Assembly (NCBI GenBank): GCA_963761705.1
Contig: CAVXHK010000003.1
Location: 1 to 64,000 of the forward strand
DNA length: 64,000 nt
Origin: CAVVKW01 sp963761705
Lineage (GTDB): Bacteria > Verrucomicrobiota > Verrucomicrobiia > Chthoniobacterales > JAATET01
Reading direction: 5' to 3'
The notes under the pieces were generated by a model. That model was not told the origin of the DNA and ran no database searches. It was given only the letters and a program-made list of their open reading frames with translations. Made by a program: the position numbers and the translations under genes. Positions 9,080 to 18,200 of the stretch are shown piece after piece (position 1 is the first letter of the stretch; each line of letters begins with the position of its first letter).

Positions 9080-10697
9080 AATGCGCCTTCGCTTCATACA
9101 AAGTGGCAAGTTCGATGGGTGATACCCCATGTTCCGCCGCGAACGCCTCGGTGTTTTTGCGGGCCTTGCCGCGCACGAAAAACGGAATTTTCTTCAGCTC
9201 GCGCTCGGCATCGTCGCTCCACAAGGTTTCGGTATCGTTGGCCGGAGCGTTGGCAGAGGTGTTGCCCGAGGCATTGCCAGAGGAATTGCCAGATGCATTG
9301 GCCGCCGGAACCGCCGAAATGGCTTGCGCGACCGGCTCCACCAACTGCGCATTCTGTCCGTTTCCGGCATGAGGGCCGAGATGCGAAGGACCAGCGCCGT
9401 CGTTGAATTCGAAATCGTCGCTGAACATTGTCAGCAGATGTTCTTCCAGCCCCATCACCAGCGGATGAACCCAGTCATCGAACAGCACGTTGGCGCCTTC
9501 GAAACCCATATGCGGAGAGAAACGCGCGGGAAAATCCTGCACGTGCACGGGCGACGAAATTACCGCGCATGGCATGCCCAGACGCTTGGCGATATGACGC
9601 TCCATCTGCGTGCCCAGCACCAGTTCGGGCTGCGCGTCGGCGATAGCCTTCTCGACTGCCAGATGGTCATCGGTGATCAGCGCCTCGACGCCGTACAGCT
9701 TCGCTGCTTCGCGAACGCCGCGCGCATATTCGCGGTTGTAACAACCCAAGCCGACGACTTTAAAGCCCAGCTCTTCATGCGCCACGCGCGCTGCGGCAAC
9801 CGCGTGTGTGCCATCGCCGAAGATGAAGACGCGCTTGCCCGTCAGATAATTGGAATCGACCGAGCGGCTCCACCATGCCAGCCGCGACTGTCCATCGGCG
9901 AGCAAGGGCGTTGGATCGACATTCCCCAGTTCAGCCACTTCACGGATGAAATCCTGCGTAGCGCCAAGCCCGATCGGGACCGTGCGCACCACCTGCTGAC
10001 CAAATTCGCGCTTCAGATAGTCCGCCGCGAGATCGCCCGTTTCGGGATACATCACGATGTTGAAATCAGCCTCGCCCAACCGGGCAATATCGGCGGAATT
10101 CGCACCCAGCGGCGCGACCACATTCACATCGATCCCCAGCTTTGCCAGAAGGCCCGTCACTTCGATAATGTCATCGCGGTGACGAAATCCCAATGCCGTG
10201 GGGCCAAGCAAATTGACCAATGGCCGGCGCGCCGCGGGATCGCTTGGACGGCGGGCCTTGTCCGACAATTTGCGCACGATCTGGTAGAATGTTTCGGCCG
10301 CGCCCCAATGTTCCTTGCGCTGATAGCTTGGCAGCTCCAGCGGAATGACGGGGATCGGCAAGCCCATCTTCTCGACCAGACCGGCGGGATCATCCTGAAT
10401 CAATTCGGCAGTACAGGATGCGCCGACCAGCAGTGCGTCGGGCGAAAACCGCTCCAGCAAATCATGCGCGGCATCCTGAAACAGCTGCGAGGTATCCTTG
10501 CCAAGATCGCGCGCCTGAAACGTCGTGTACGTCACCGGCGGGCGTTTGTTACGCCGCTCGATCATGGTGAATAGCAGATCGGCATAAGTATCGCCCTGCG
10601 GCGAGTGCAGCAGGTAGTGAATGCCCTCCATTGCGGTTGCGACGCGCATGGCCCCCACATGGGGCGGGCCTTCATATGTCCAGACGGAAAGCTGCAT
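9069..10697 (-). CDS. bchB: Light-independent protochlorophyllide reductase, B subunit
   Basis: 542 residues. The N-terminal NifK-like domain starts MQLSVWTYEGPPHVGAMRVA; the fourth-ligand Asp of BchB and the conserved GASCTAELIQDDPAG are present. The C-terminal PCP-reductase-type domain (about residues 488-542, ending with GVSPIELATLYEAKAHY) is preceded by a low-complexity linker rich in Asn, Ala, Ser and Gly at about residues 460-485. BchN and BchB form the catalytic heterotetramer reducing ring D of protochlorophyllide. The gene starts two bases after the bchN stop. Confidence 0.95.
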   Translation of the reverse strand: MQLSVWTYEGPPHVGAMRVATAMEGIHYLLHSPQGDTYADLLFTMIERRNKRPPVTYTTFQARDLGKDTSQLFQDAAHDLLERFSPDALLVGASCTAELIQDDPAGLVEKMGLPIPVIPLELPSYQRKEHWGAAETFYQIVRKLSDKARRPSDPAARRPLVNLLGPTALGFRHRDDIIEVTGLLAKLGIDVNVVAPLGANSADIARLGEADFNIVMYPETGDLAADYLKREFGQQVVRTVPIGLGATQDFIREVAELGNVDPTPLLADGQSRLAWWSRSVDSNYLTGKRVFIFGDGTHAVAAARVAHEELGFKVVGLGCYNREYARGVREAAKLYGVEALITDDHLAVEKAIADAQPELVLGTQMERHIAKRLGMPCAVISSPVHVQDFPARFSPHMGFEGANVLFDDWVHPLVMGLEEHLLTMFSDDFEFNDGAGPSHLGPHAGNGQNAQLVEPVAQAISAVPAANASGNSSGNASGNTSANAPANDTETLWSDDAERELKKIPFFVRGKARKNTEAFAAEHGVSPIELATLYEAKAHYAR

Positions 10698-10699
10698 CG

Positions 10700-11983
10700 C
10701 TATACCCTCAACACATCGCGGCGGCGCAGCGGGCGAGCGAACAATTCGGCCAGATCGCCTGCCTGATCGAAACCGTGGATCGGCGAAAAGACGAGCTCAA
10801 TCGCCCATTTGGTGCTCAGCCCTTCGGCTTCCAATGGATTGGCAAGGCCCAATCCGCATACGGTGAGATCGGGCCGGGTCGCGCGCACTCGGTCAAGCTG
10901 CTTATCGACATCTTGCCCTTCGCTAAGCTGCACGCCCGCCGGCAAAGCGGCTAGTTCCTGCGCCAGATTTGTGCGGTGAAGGTAAGGCGTGCCCACTTCG
11001 GTCAGCACCATGCCCAGCTCATTGGCAAGAAACCGTGCCAGCGGCACTTCAAGCTGCGAATCGGGCATAAAGAAGATCGTCTTGCCCGCCAATCGATTCC
11101 GCTGATGGGCAAGCGCCTTTTGCCCGCGGTCCTGATAAGGGCGGATAACCTCATTGACATGGTCGGCGTTGATCCCGAATGCCTGAGCGGCGGCGTGGAG
11201 CCAGTTGCTCGTGCCTTCGACGCCAAACGGGAACAAGGCATCGATCCGTGTGGCGCCGCGCTGCTCCAGCAAATGCGCTGTGTCATTCAAGAACGGCTGT
11301 GCCAGCAAGAATTGCGTGTTTGCGCCGACACCGGGCAGATCAGCTAGTGCGCGCTCCGGCAAACTGGCCACCCGCTCGATACCGATTTCTGCGAACAACC
11401 GCTTGAATTGATCTTCGACAATATCAGGGAGCGAACCGACGATCACCAGATTCGCAGGCGCGTCTTGTGCCAGTGCGGGCATTTCGGGGACCAGCGAGGC
11501 AAGACAGGCATCCTCGCCTTGTGTAAAAGTGGTTTCAATCCCGCTGCCCGAATAATTGAGCACGCGCACATTGGGTGCGTGTTTCGCGCCAAGCCGCTGC
11601 GCTGCTTTGGACAAGTCCAGCTTGATGACTTCGGACGGGCAACTGCCGACCAGAAACAGCGATTTGATTTCCGGGCGGCGTTCGAGCAACTGATCGACGA
11701 TCCGGTCCAGTTCCTCATTCGCATCGGCCAGCCCCGCTAGATCGCGCTCTTCCATGATGGCCGTGGCAAAGCGCGGCTCGGCAAAGATCATTACTCCGGC
11801 GGCTGACTGGATCAGGTGAGCGCAAGTGCGCGATCCGACCACTAGAAAAAACGCATCCTGCATTTTGCGGTGCAGCCAGATAATCCCGGTCAGGCCGCAG
11901 AAAACTTCGCGCTGGCCGCGCTCTTTAAGAACCGGAGCGCAGTCAGCGCTGGCTGGTTTTTCAAGGACTGCAGGGGCGTTCAT
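10700..11983 (-). CDS. bchN: Light-independent protochlorophyllide reductase, N subunit
   Basis: About 427 residues from the ATG at 11,983, which overlaps the bchF stop (ATGA). It is NifD-like with the three cysteines that ligate the [4Fe-4S] cluster: REVFCGLTGI (about residue 26), SRTCAHLIQSAAGV (about 51) and LFLVGSCPSEVIKLDL (about 112). It pairs with BchB and receives electrons from BchL. A longer open frame to 12,037 would begin inside bchF and is rejected as the start. Confidence 0.95.
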   Translation of the reverse strand: MNAPAVLEKPASADCAPVLKERGQREVFCGLTGIIWLHRKMQDAFFLVVGSRTCAHLIQSAAGVMIFAEPRFATAIMEERDLAGLADANEELDRIVDQLLERRPEIKSLFLVGSCPSEVIKLDLSKAAQRLGAKHAPNVRVLNYSGSGIETTFTQGEDACLASLVPEMPALAQDAPANLVIVGSLPDIVEDQFKRLFAEIGIERVASLPERALADLPGVGANTQFLLAQPFLNDTAHLLEQRGATRIDALFPFGVEGTSNWLHAAAQAFGINADHVNEVIRPYQDRGQKALAHQRNRLAGKTIFFMPDSQLEVPLARFLANELGMVLTEVGTPYLHRTNLAQELAALPAGVQLSEGQDVDKQLDRVRATRPDLTVCGLGLANPLEAEGLSTKWAIELVFSPIHGFDQAGDLAELFARPLRRRDVLRV

Positions 11984-12361
11984 GCTGCCACTGCCATTGG
12001 CGAACCAGCTTGCAGGCGCGCCGCGCGCAACTTCCACAAAAATTGTCCGGCATTGATCACATACGTCGCATAAGCGGCCAGCGCGACATACATCCGCTCA
12101 TGCGTCGTGCCCCAGCCATTGAACAGCATCAGCAGATAGGCGGTGTGCAGCGCCAGCACGGCCATGCTGAATACATCTTCCCAGAAGAAGGGTTCGGCAA
12201 ACAGCCATTCATCGAACACAACTTTTTCCCAGATCGATCCGGTAATCATGATCGCGTACAACGCCATCGTTTTCACAAGGACGGAAACTTCCGCTGCGGA
12301 TTCGCCTTCGCCGGTAATTAGGAACCGGCAGACCAGAAACAGGCTGATCCCGAACTCCTGC
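11980..12361 (-). pseudogene. bchF: 2-vinyl bacteriochlorophyllide hydratase, N-terminus missing
   Basis: The visible 125 or so residues run from EFGISLFLVCRF to the natural C-terminus and match BchF, the membrane hydratase that adds water to the C-3 vinyl group. Conserved pieces include SIWEKVVFDEWLFAEPFFWEDV and ALAAYATYVINAGQFLWKLRAAR. Full BchF proteins have about 35 further residues before FGISL. Here that region is replaced at about 12,360 by the interior of a transposase gene on the opposite strand. The break falls inside a codon run with no intervening spacer, so this is a truncated end rather than a functional gene. Confidence 0.85.
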
Positions 12362-12566
12362 CCTCCTCGATCTCCACCTCTCACTCCGCCTCTCCCGACG
12401 CGTGAACAACGACCACACCGTCGATTTTGAAGGCCGTAACTACGAGATCTCGTCCACCCTTCGCAAGCGCATCACCATCGTGCATCACCCCGCTCGCCAA
12501 TTTTGGGTTGTCGAGCATCCGCCAAAACACGTTTGGCCTCCTATTTTAGCCCATTACAGCCTCTGA
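12362..12566 (+). pseudogene. C-terminal fragment of a DDE/integrase-core transposase (ISNCY/IS481-like)
   Basis: An open frame with no start runs from the junction to TGA at 12,564-12,566. It reads LDLHLSLRLSRRVNNDHT, then VDFEGRNYEISS and ends with HHPARQFWVVEHPP...WPPILAHYSL. This is the C-terminal beta-barrel tail seen in integrase-core transposases of the ISNCY type that are frequent in Verrucomicrobiota and Planctomycetota. Everything upstream, including the catalytic core, is absent because the sequence switches to bchF. The family assignment is from recall of the tail motif and should be treated as tentative. Confidence 0.65.
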
Positions 12567-12573
12567 ATACCTG

Positions 12574-12611
12574 TCCGGTTTTGCTCCGGCAAGAAATCCG
12601 GTTTTGCTCCG
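12574..12611. repeat. 15-bp direct repeat at the distal end of the transposase fragment
   Basis: TCCGGTTTTGCTCCG occurs at 12,574-12,588 and again at 12,597-12,611, spaced 23 bases start to start. It lies eight bases after the transposase stop codon, where an insertion sequence end would be expected. The repeats may be transposase binding sites in the terminal region. The matching opposite end of the element is not in the window. Confidence 0.6.
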
Positions 12612-12708
12612 TCGCCGACATTTTATCAGAAATTCCTTGACCTCCGCGGCGAATCTCCCGACCTTCTCGACCCTTTTCCGCTGCCCGCAGCGCGAACCCT
12701 TTTGAGTC

Positions 12709-13143
12709 ATGGCTAAAGAAATCGTCGCATACATCAAACTTCAGATCCCCGCCGGATCAGCCAACCCCGCACCTCCCGTCGGCCCGGCCCTCGGTCAGCA
12801 GGGTGTTAACATCATGGCGTTCTGTAAGGAATTTAACGCCGCCACGCAGAAACAGGCCGGTGACATTCTTCCGGTCGTCATCACCGTCTTCAAGGACAAG
12901 AGCTTCACCTTCATCACCAAGCAGCCGCCCGCAGGTATCCTGCTCAAAAAGGCCGCGAACATCGCCGCTGGTTCCAAGGAGCCGAACAAGGTCAAGGTCG
13001 CCAAGCTCACGAAAGCCCAGGTCATGGACGTCGTTAAAATCAAGAAGCAGGACATGAACACTGCGGACGACGAAGCCGCTTTCCGCACGCTGTGCGGGAC
13101 CGCTCGTCAGATGGGCATCGAGGTCGAGGGCGTCGAAGTTTAA
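12709..13143 (+). CDS. rplK: 50S ribosomal protein L11
   Basis: 144 residues with the L11 hallmarks: PAGSANPAPPVGPALGQQGVNIMAFCKEFN at the N-terminus and the rRNA-binding C-terminal domain ending GTARQMGIEVEG. L11 forms the GTPase-associated centre with 23S rRNA and the L10-L12 stalk. It opens the ribosomal protein and RNA polymerase block. In most bacteria secE and nusG precede rplK. Here they are absent, and a transposase fragment and the foreign photosynthesis genes lie upstream instead. Confidence 0.97.
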   Translation: MAKEIVAYIKLQIPAGSANPAPPVGPALGQQGVNIMAFCKEFNAATQKQAGDILPVVITVFKDKSFTFITKQPPAGILLKKAANIAAGSKEPNKVKVAKLTKAQVMDVVKIKKQDMNTADDEAAFRTLCGTARQMGIEVEGVEV

Positions 13144-13201
13144 TCTTTTCACCTTAACTTGCAGGAGTTCGCCCCGGCGAACGTTCGAACTGCTTATCAA
13201 A

Positions 13202-13903
13202 ATGCAAAAAAACCGCAGCAAGCGCTACAAAGCGGCCGCCGAATTGGTGGACGACAAACGCTACTACCCACTCGCCGAGGCTATCAAGGTCCTCAAAACG
13301 CTTCCAGCGCCGAAGTTCGACCAGACCGTCACTCTCTCGCTCAAGCTCGGCGTCGATCCGCGCCAGTCCGACCAGATGGTCCGCGGCACCTGCCCGCTCC
13401 CTCACGGCAGTGGTAAATCGGTCCGAGTTCTCGTCTTCGCCACCGGCAACGCCGCCGACGAAGCCCGCGAGGCTGGGGCCGAGTTCGTCGGATTCGAAGA
13501 TCTCATCGCGAAAGTTACCGGCGGCTTCGCGGACTTCGACGTCGCGGTCGCTACGCCGTCCGCCATGTCCGAGGTCCGTAAACTAGGTCGGGTCCTCGGA
13601 CCCCGTGGCCTCATGCCGAATCCGAAGACCGGCACCGTCACGGACGACACCGCTGCCGCCGTGAAAGCTGTCAAAGCAGGCCGCGTCGAGTTCAAGCTCG
13701 ATAAAAACGCGAACATCGCCGTTCCCGTGGGCAAGTTCTCGTTCACCGAAGAAGCTCTCCTCGAAAACGGATCTGCCGTCCTCGCCGCCGTCGTCAAATC
13801 CCGTCCGGCCACAGCTCGCGGCGCGTTCGTCGATGCCATCACCCTGAGTGCGACCATGTCGCCCGGCCTCGGCGTCGACGCCGCGCCGTCCCTCAAGAAC
13901 TAA
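13202..13903 (+). CDS. rplA: 50S ribosomal protein L1
   Basis: 233 residues, normal for L1. The conserved centre RKLGRVLGPRGLMPNPKTGTVT at about residues 125-146 is diagnostic, along with the N-terminal MQKNRSKRYKAAAELVD. L1 binds 23S rRNA at the E-site stalk and in many bacteria represses its own operon. It lies 58 bases after rplK. The start ATG at 13,202 follows a purine-poor spacer with GCAGGAG at 13,161-13,167, so translation may use that distant site or be coupled to rplK. Confidence 0.97.
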   Translation: MQKNRSKRYKAAAELVDDKRYYPLAEAIKVLKTLPAPKFDQTVTLSLKLGVDPRQSDQMVRGTCPLPHGSGKSVRVLVFATGNAADEAREAGAEFVGFEDLIAKVTGGFADFDVAVATPSAMSEVRKLGRVLGPRGLMPNPKTGTVTDDTAAAVKAVKAGRVEFKLDKNANIAVPVGKFSFTEEALLENGSAVLAAVVKSRPATARGAFVDAITLSATMSPGLGVDAAPSLKN

Positions 13904-13915
13904 CCACGAATCACC

Positions 13916-14440
13916 ATGCGTCCGGAAAAATCCACGATCGTCGAAGATCTCTCTGCCCGTTTTAAGGATTCTCCTTATCTCATCGTTGCCGACTACACCG
14001 GCATGACCGTTCCGAATTTTGCGGAACTTCGCACGCGGCTCTACGCGGCGGGAGCTCAGATCCACGTCGTCAAAAACAGCTTTATCAAAATTGCGGCCCG
14101 TGACCTCGGCATGCCGGACCTCACGGCGGCCCTTTCGGGGCAGAACGCCGTCGTCACCGGCGACGTCGACGTTTGCGCTGCCGCCAAGGTCCTCAAGACC
14201 TTCGCGAAGGAATTCAAGAAGCCCGAGCTGAAAGCCGGCGTCCTCGACAACGCGCCTCTCACGCCCGATCAGCTGATCGCTCTCGCCGATCTGCCGTCGA
14301 AGGAGACTCTCCAGGCGCAGCTCCTCGGGCTGCTTCTCCAGCCCGCGACGCAGCTCGTCCGCACTCTCAACGAACCCGGTGCCAGCCTGGCCCGCGTTCT
14401 CCAAGCCAAGGCAGACGCCGAAGGAGCCGTCGCCGCTTAA
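13916..14440 (+). CDS. rplJ: 50S ribosomal protein L10
   Basis: 174 residues. The N-terminal L10 domain contains YLIVADYTGMTVPNFAELR and the conserved VVKNSFIKIAARDLG, followed by the helical C-terminus that binds L7/L12 dimers. L10 anchors the L12 stalk to 23S rRNA. Only 12 bases separate it from rplA, so the long L10-binding leader seen in Escherichia coli is absent at this position. Confidence 0.96.
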   Translation: MRPEKSTIVEDLSARFKDSPYLIVADYTGMTVPNFAELRTRLYAAGAQIHVVKNSFIKIAARDLGMPDLTAALSGQNAVVTGDVDVCAAAKVLKTFAKEFKKPELKAGVLDNAPLTPDQLIALADLPSKETLQAQLLGLLLQPATQLVRTLNEPGASLARVLQAKADAEGAVAA

Positions 14441-14450
14441 TCCAATTTCG

Positions 14451-14474
14451 CGAGCCGGCGTCCGCCGGATCTCG
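14451..14474 (+). promoter_or_regulatory. Stem-loop in the rplJ-rplL spacer
   Basis: CCGGC at 14,455-14,459 pairs with GCCGG at 14,464-14,468 around a GTCC loop. The outer CGAG/CTCG bases can extend the stem with a two-base bulge. There is no T-tract. A structure between L10 and L12 genes could be a processing or attenuation element helping to raise L12 output, which is needed in several copies per ribosome. That role is inference. Confidence 0.4.
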
Positions 14475-14573
14475 TGGATACCCAACCTCAAAGGTTCCTC
14501 GTCGGGTTCCGCAGCCGCGGGACCTCAAATTGTCGGAAGGCTTCCGGCAGCGACGATACCAACATAAAATACC

Positions 14574-14954
14574 ATGGCAGATAATACCGAAATCGTAGAC
14601 AAGCTCAGCGGACTCACCGTTCTGGAAATCGCTGACCTCGTGAAGGCACTTGAAGAAAAATGGGGCGTGAGCGCAGCAGCTCCCGTCGCGGTCGCCGCGG
14701 CTGGTGGTGGCGGAGCCGCTGCTGAAGCGGTCGAAGAAAAGACGGCTTTCGACGTCATCCTCACGGATTGCGGCGCAAACAAGATTGCCGTCATTAAGGA
14801 AGTGCGCGCCAACGTGGCCGGCCTCGGTCTCGCGGAAGCGAAGGCCCTCGTCGAGAGCGCTCCCAAGGCCCTCAAGGAAGGTGTCACCAAGGAAGAAGCT
14901 GAAGAGATCAAAAAGAAGATCGAAGCAGCTGGCGCCAAGGTCGAAATCAAGTAA
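14574..14954 (+). CDS. rplL: 50S ribosomal protein L7/L12
   Basis: 126 residues. The N-terminal dimerisation domain (DKLSGLTVLEIADLVKALEEKWGV) is followed by an Ala/Gly/Val hinge at about residues 38-56 and the globular C-terminal domain with FDVILTDCGANKIAVIKEVR and GLGLAEAKALVESAPKALKEG. It recruits and stimulates translational GTPases. It lies 133 bases after rplJ, a spacer that holds a stem-loop. Confidence 0.97.
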   Translation: MADNTEIVDKLSGLTVLEIADLVKALEEKWGVSAAAPVAVAAAGGGGAAAEAVEEKTAFDVILTDCGANKIAVIKEVRANVAGLGLAEAKALVESAPKALKEGVTKEEAEEIKKKIEAAGAKVEIK

Positions 14955-15234
14955 CTCATCGCCGGGGAGCCGTGCGAGCGATCAAAAGTTTAGCTTTTTG
15001 CAAGATTTTTGTTGCGGCTCGCGCGGTCCGGTCCTAACTCTAACGATCACCCTTTTGCCCAAGGTCCTTTCTCAGCGATTACAGCGATCACGCGCCGCCG
15101 CCAGTTTCGATAACGTTCCCGCAAAAGCGAAGTTTCTTCGCCGAGCGGGATTTTTGTCGTCTCCACTGACGGCGACTCCTGGTCACTCCCCTGAGGCCCC
15201 TTTTGGCAACCGCTAACACCCTGTATTCCGACCC

Positions 15235-18200
15235 ATGATCGAGCGCATTCACTTCGGCAAACTCAAGGAGGCGATTCTACCGCCCAATCTGATCGAACTT
15301 CAGATTGACTCCTACGACGAATTTTTCCAGCAAGGCGTAGAGCCAGCGAAACGCAAAGAGGTTGGTCTCCAAGCCGTTTTCAAGGAATTTTTCCCCATCT
15401 TCGGCTACGAAGAGAAAGCCAGCCTCGATTTTGTCAGCTACGACCTAGGCGAACCGAAAATGGGCTTCCTCGAGTCCCAGCGGGAAGGTCAGACTTTCAG
15501 CGCACCCCTCTACGTCACGTTCCGCTACAAGGACGAGATGAGCACCAAGGAAGAAAAGGTCTACATGGGCGAGATCCCGCTCATGACGCCGCAGGGCACC
15601 TTCGTGATCAATGGTGCCGAGCGCGTCGTGGTTTCCCAGCTTCACCGTTCACCCGGCATCTGCTTCGAAACGGACGTCCACCTCAACGGCAAGCTCCTCC
15701 ACAGTTTCCGCATCATTCCGGACCGCGGCTCCTGGCTCGAAGTCCAGTTTGACACGAGCGATCTGCTCTACGTCTACCTCGATCGCCGCAAGCGTCGCCG
15801 GAAATTTCTCGCGACGACCTTCCTTCGTGCCCTCGGCTACGGATCGGACGCGGAGATCATCAGTCTCTTCTACGACATTGAGAAGATGAAGTTGAACGAA
15901 GACCTTGATGACGAAGAGATCGCGTCCAAGGTCCTCATCACCGACATTCTCGACGGCGAAATCACCGTCGCCCGCGCCTTCGAGCCGCTCAACAAGACCA
16001 CCGTCCGCGAGCTGATCACGCTCGGTCACTCGACCGTTGAAGTGATCGACACCAAGAACGATGACACCCTCATCAAGTCGCTCAAGAAGGACCCGGCCCA
16101 CGACGAGGACGAGGCGCTCAAGGACATCTACCGCAAATTGCGCCCTGGCGATCCACCGACCGTCCAGAACTCGCGCAGCATGCTCAAGCGCCTTTTCTTC
16201 GACGCGAAGCGCTACGACCTGGGTCGCGTTGGTCGACACAAGATTAACCAGAAACTTGGCATCGACGTCGATCAGGCGACTCGCATCCTAACGAAGGAAG
16301 ACTTCGTCGCTTCGATGAAATACCTCATCGAGCTTCGGCTTGGCGAAGGCATGGTCGACGACATCGATCACCTCGGTAGCCGCCGCGTGCGGACCGTCGG
16401 TGAACTTCTCGCGAATCAGTGCCGCGTGGGCCTCGCCCGCACGGAGCGACTCGTCCGCGAGCGGATGACGCTCTACGATGTCGGCACCGAGCACATCACG
16501 CCGCAGAAGCTGATCAATCCCAAGGCATTGAGCGCCGTCGTTCGCGACTTCTTTGGCCGTTCGCAGTTGAGCCAGTTCATGGATCAGACCAATCCGTTGT
16601 CGGAACTGACCCACAAGCGCCGTCTCTCCGCCCTCGGGCCGGGAGGCCTCAGTCGTGATCGCGCTGGCTTCGAGGTCCGCGACGTTCATCCGTCGCACTA
16701 CGGACGGATCTGCCCGATCGAGACGCCAGAAGGTCCGAACATCGGTCTCATCAGCTCGCTCTCGACCTTCGCCCGGGTCAACGACTTTGGCTTCATCGAA
16801 ACGCCTTACCGCAAAGTGAAAGACGGTAAAGTCACCGACGACGTCGAGTATCTCAGCGGCGACCGCGAAGAGGTTTTCTACATCGCGCAGGCCAACGCTC
16901 CGCTGGACGAGAAAGGGAATTACGTCAACGATTCGGTTTCCTGCCGCTACAAGGGCGACTTCGTTGAAATCGCGCCGGAGCAGATTCAATACATGGACGT
17001 GTCACCGAAGCAGCTTGTTTCGGTGGCCGCTGGTCTCATCCCGTTCCTCGAGCACGATGATGCAAACCGCGCGCTCATGGGTTCGAACATGCAGCGTCAG
17101 GGTGTGCCGCTCTTGATCTCGGACTCGCCAATCGTTGGCACCGGCATCGAAGGCCGCGTTGCCCGTGATTCCAAAGCCGTCATCGTTGCCGACGGTGATG
17201 GCGTCGCCGCGTCCGTGACAGCCGACCAGATCGTCGTCACAAAAGACGGTCTTATGCCCGAGGGTCGCCGCAAGTTTAAGCACGATCCAGCCACCGGGAC
17301 CTACGTCTATGAGCTGCGGAAGTTCATGCGCTCGAATGCGAGCACCTGCATCAACCAGAAGCCAATCATCTCGAAAGGTCAGAAGATCGCGAAGGGCGAT
17401 GTCCTCGCAGACGGCCCGAACACCGAAGACGGCGAGCTCGCCCTCGGTCGTAACGTGCTCGTCGCGTTCATGCCTTGGAACGGCTACAATTTCGAGGACG
17501 CGATCATGATCTCCGAGAAGGTCGTGAAGCAGGACATCTACACCTCGATTCACATCGACGAGTTCGAGATCGGTGCCCGCGACACGAAACTCGGACCGGA
17601 GGAGATTACCCGGGACATCCCGAACGTGAGCGAAGAAGCGCTCATGAATCTCGGAGCCGATGGTGTTATTCGCGTCGGTGCGGAGGTTAAACCAGGCGAT
17701 ATCCTCGTCGGTAAAATCACGCCGAAAAGTGAAACTGAGTTGGCCCCCGAAGAGCGACTCCTCCGCGCGATCTTTGGCGAAAAGGCAGCCGACGTGAAAG
17801 ACACTTCGCTCACAGTTCCGTCCGGAACCTACGGCATCATCATGGACGTGAAGGTTTCCTCGAAGAAGGAAGTCGCCAAGCAGAAGATGACGCCGACCGA
17901 GAGCAAGCGTCAGCAGAAGATGATCCTCGACGACAACAAGCGTCGCAAGGACGAGCTGCACGAGCAGCTGACCGAGGCTCTCTCGAACGTCCTCCTGGGC
18001 GAGAAGATCCCGCTCGACGTCGTTAACGCGCAGACCGGCGAGATCATCATTCCGGCAAACCGAAAGATCACGAAGCAGCTTCTCCGCAAGCTCGCTTCAG
18101 TCTACGAGCACGTCGAAATCGATCCGTCGCCGATCCGCAACAAGATTCGCGAGATCATCAGCCAGCACGAGCACCGATTCACGGAGCTCGAGACCGAGAA

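Noticed and set aside
7316..9406. 696-codon plus-strand open frame antisense to bchH
   Set aside because: It lies opposite a fully convincing bchH with all family motifs; its composition is that of a shadow frame in GC-rich DNA.
11980..12611. Simple IS insertion into bchF as the cause of the junction
   Set aside because: The transposase is cut in its interior at the junction, with no terminal inverted repeat or target duplication next to bchF.
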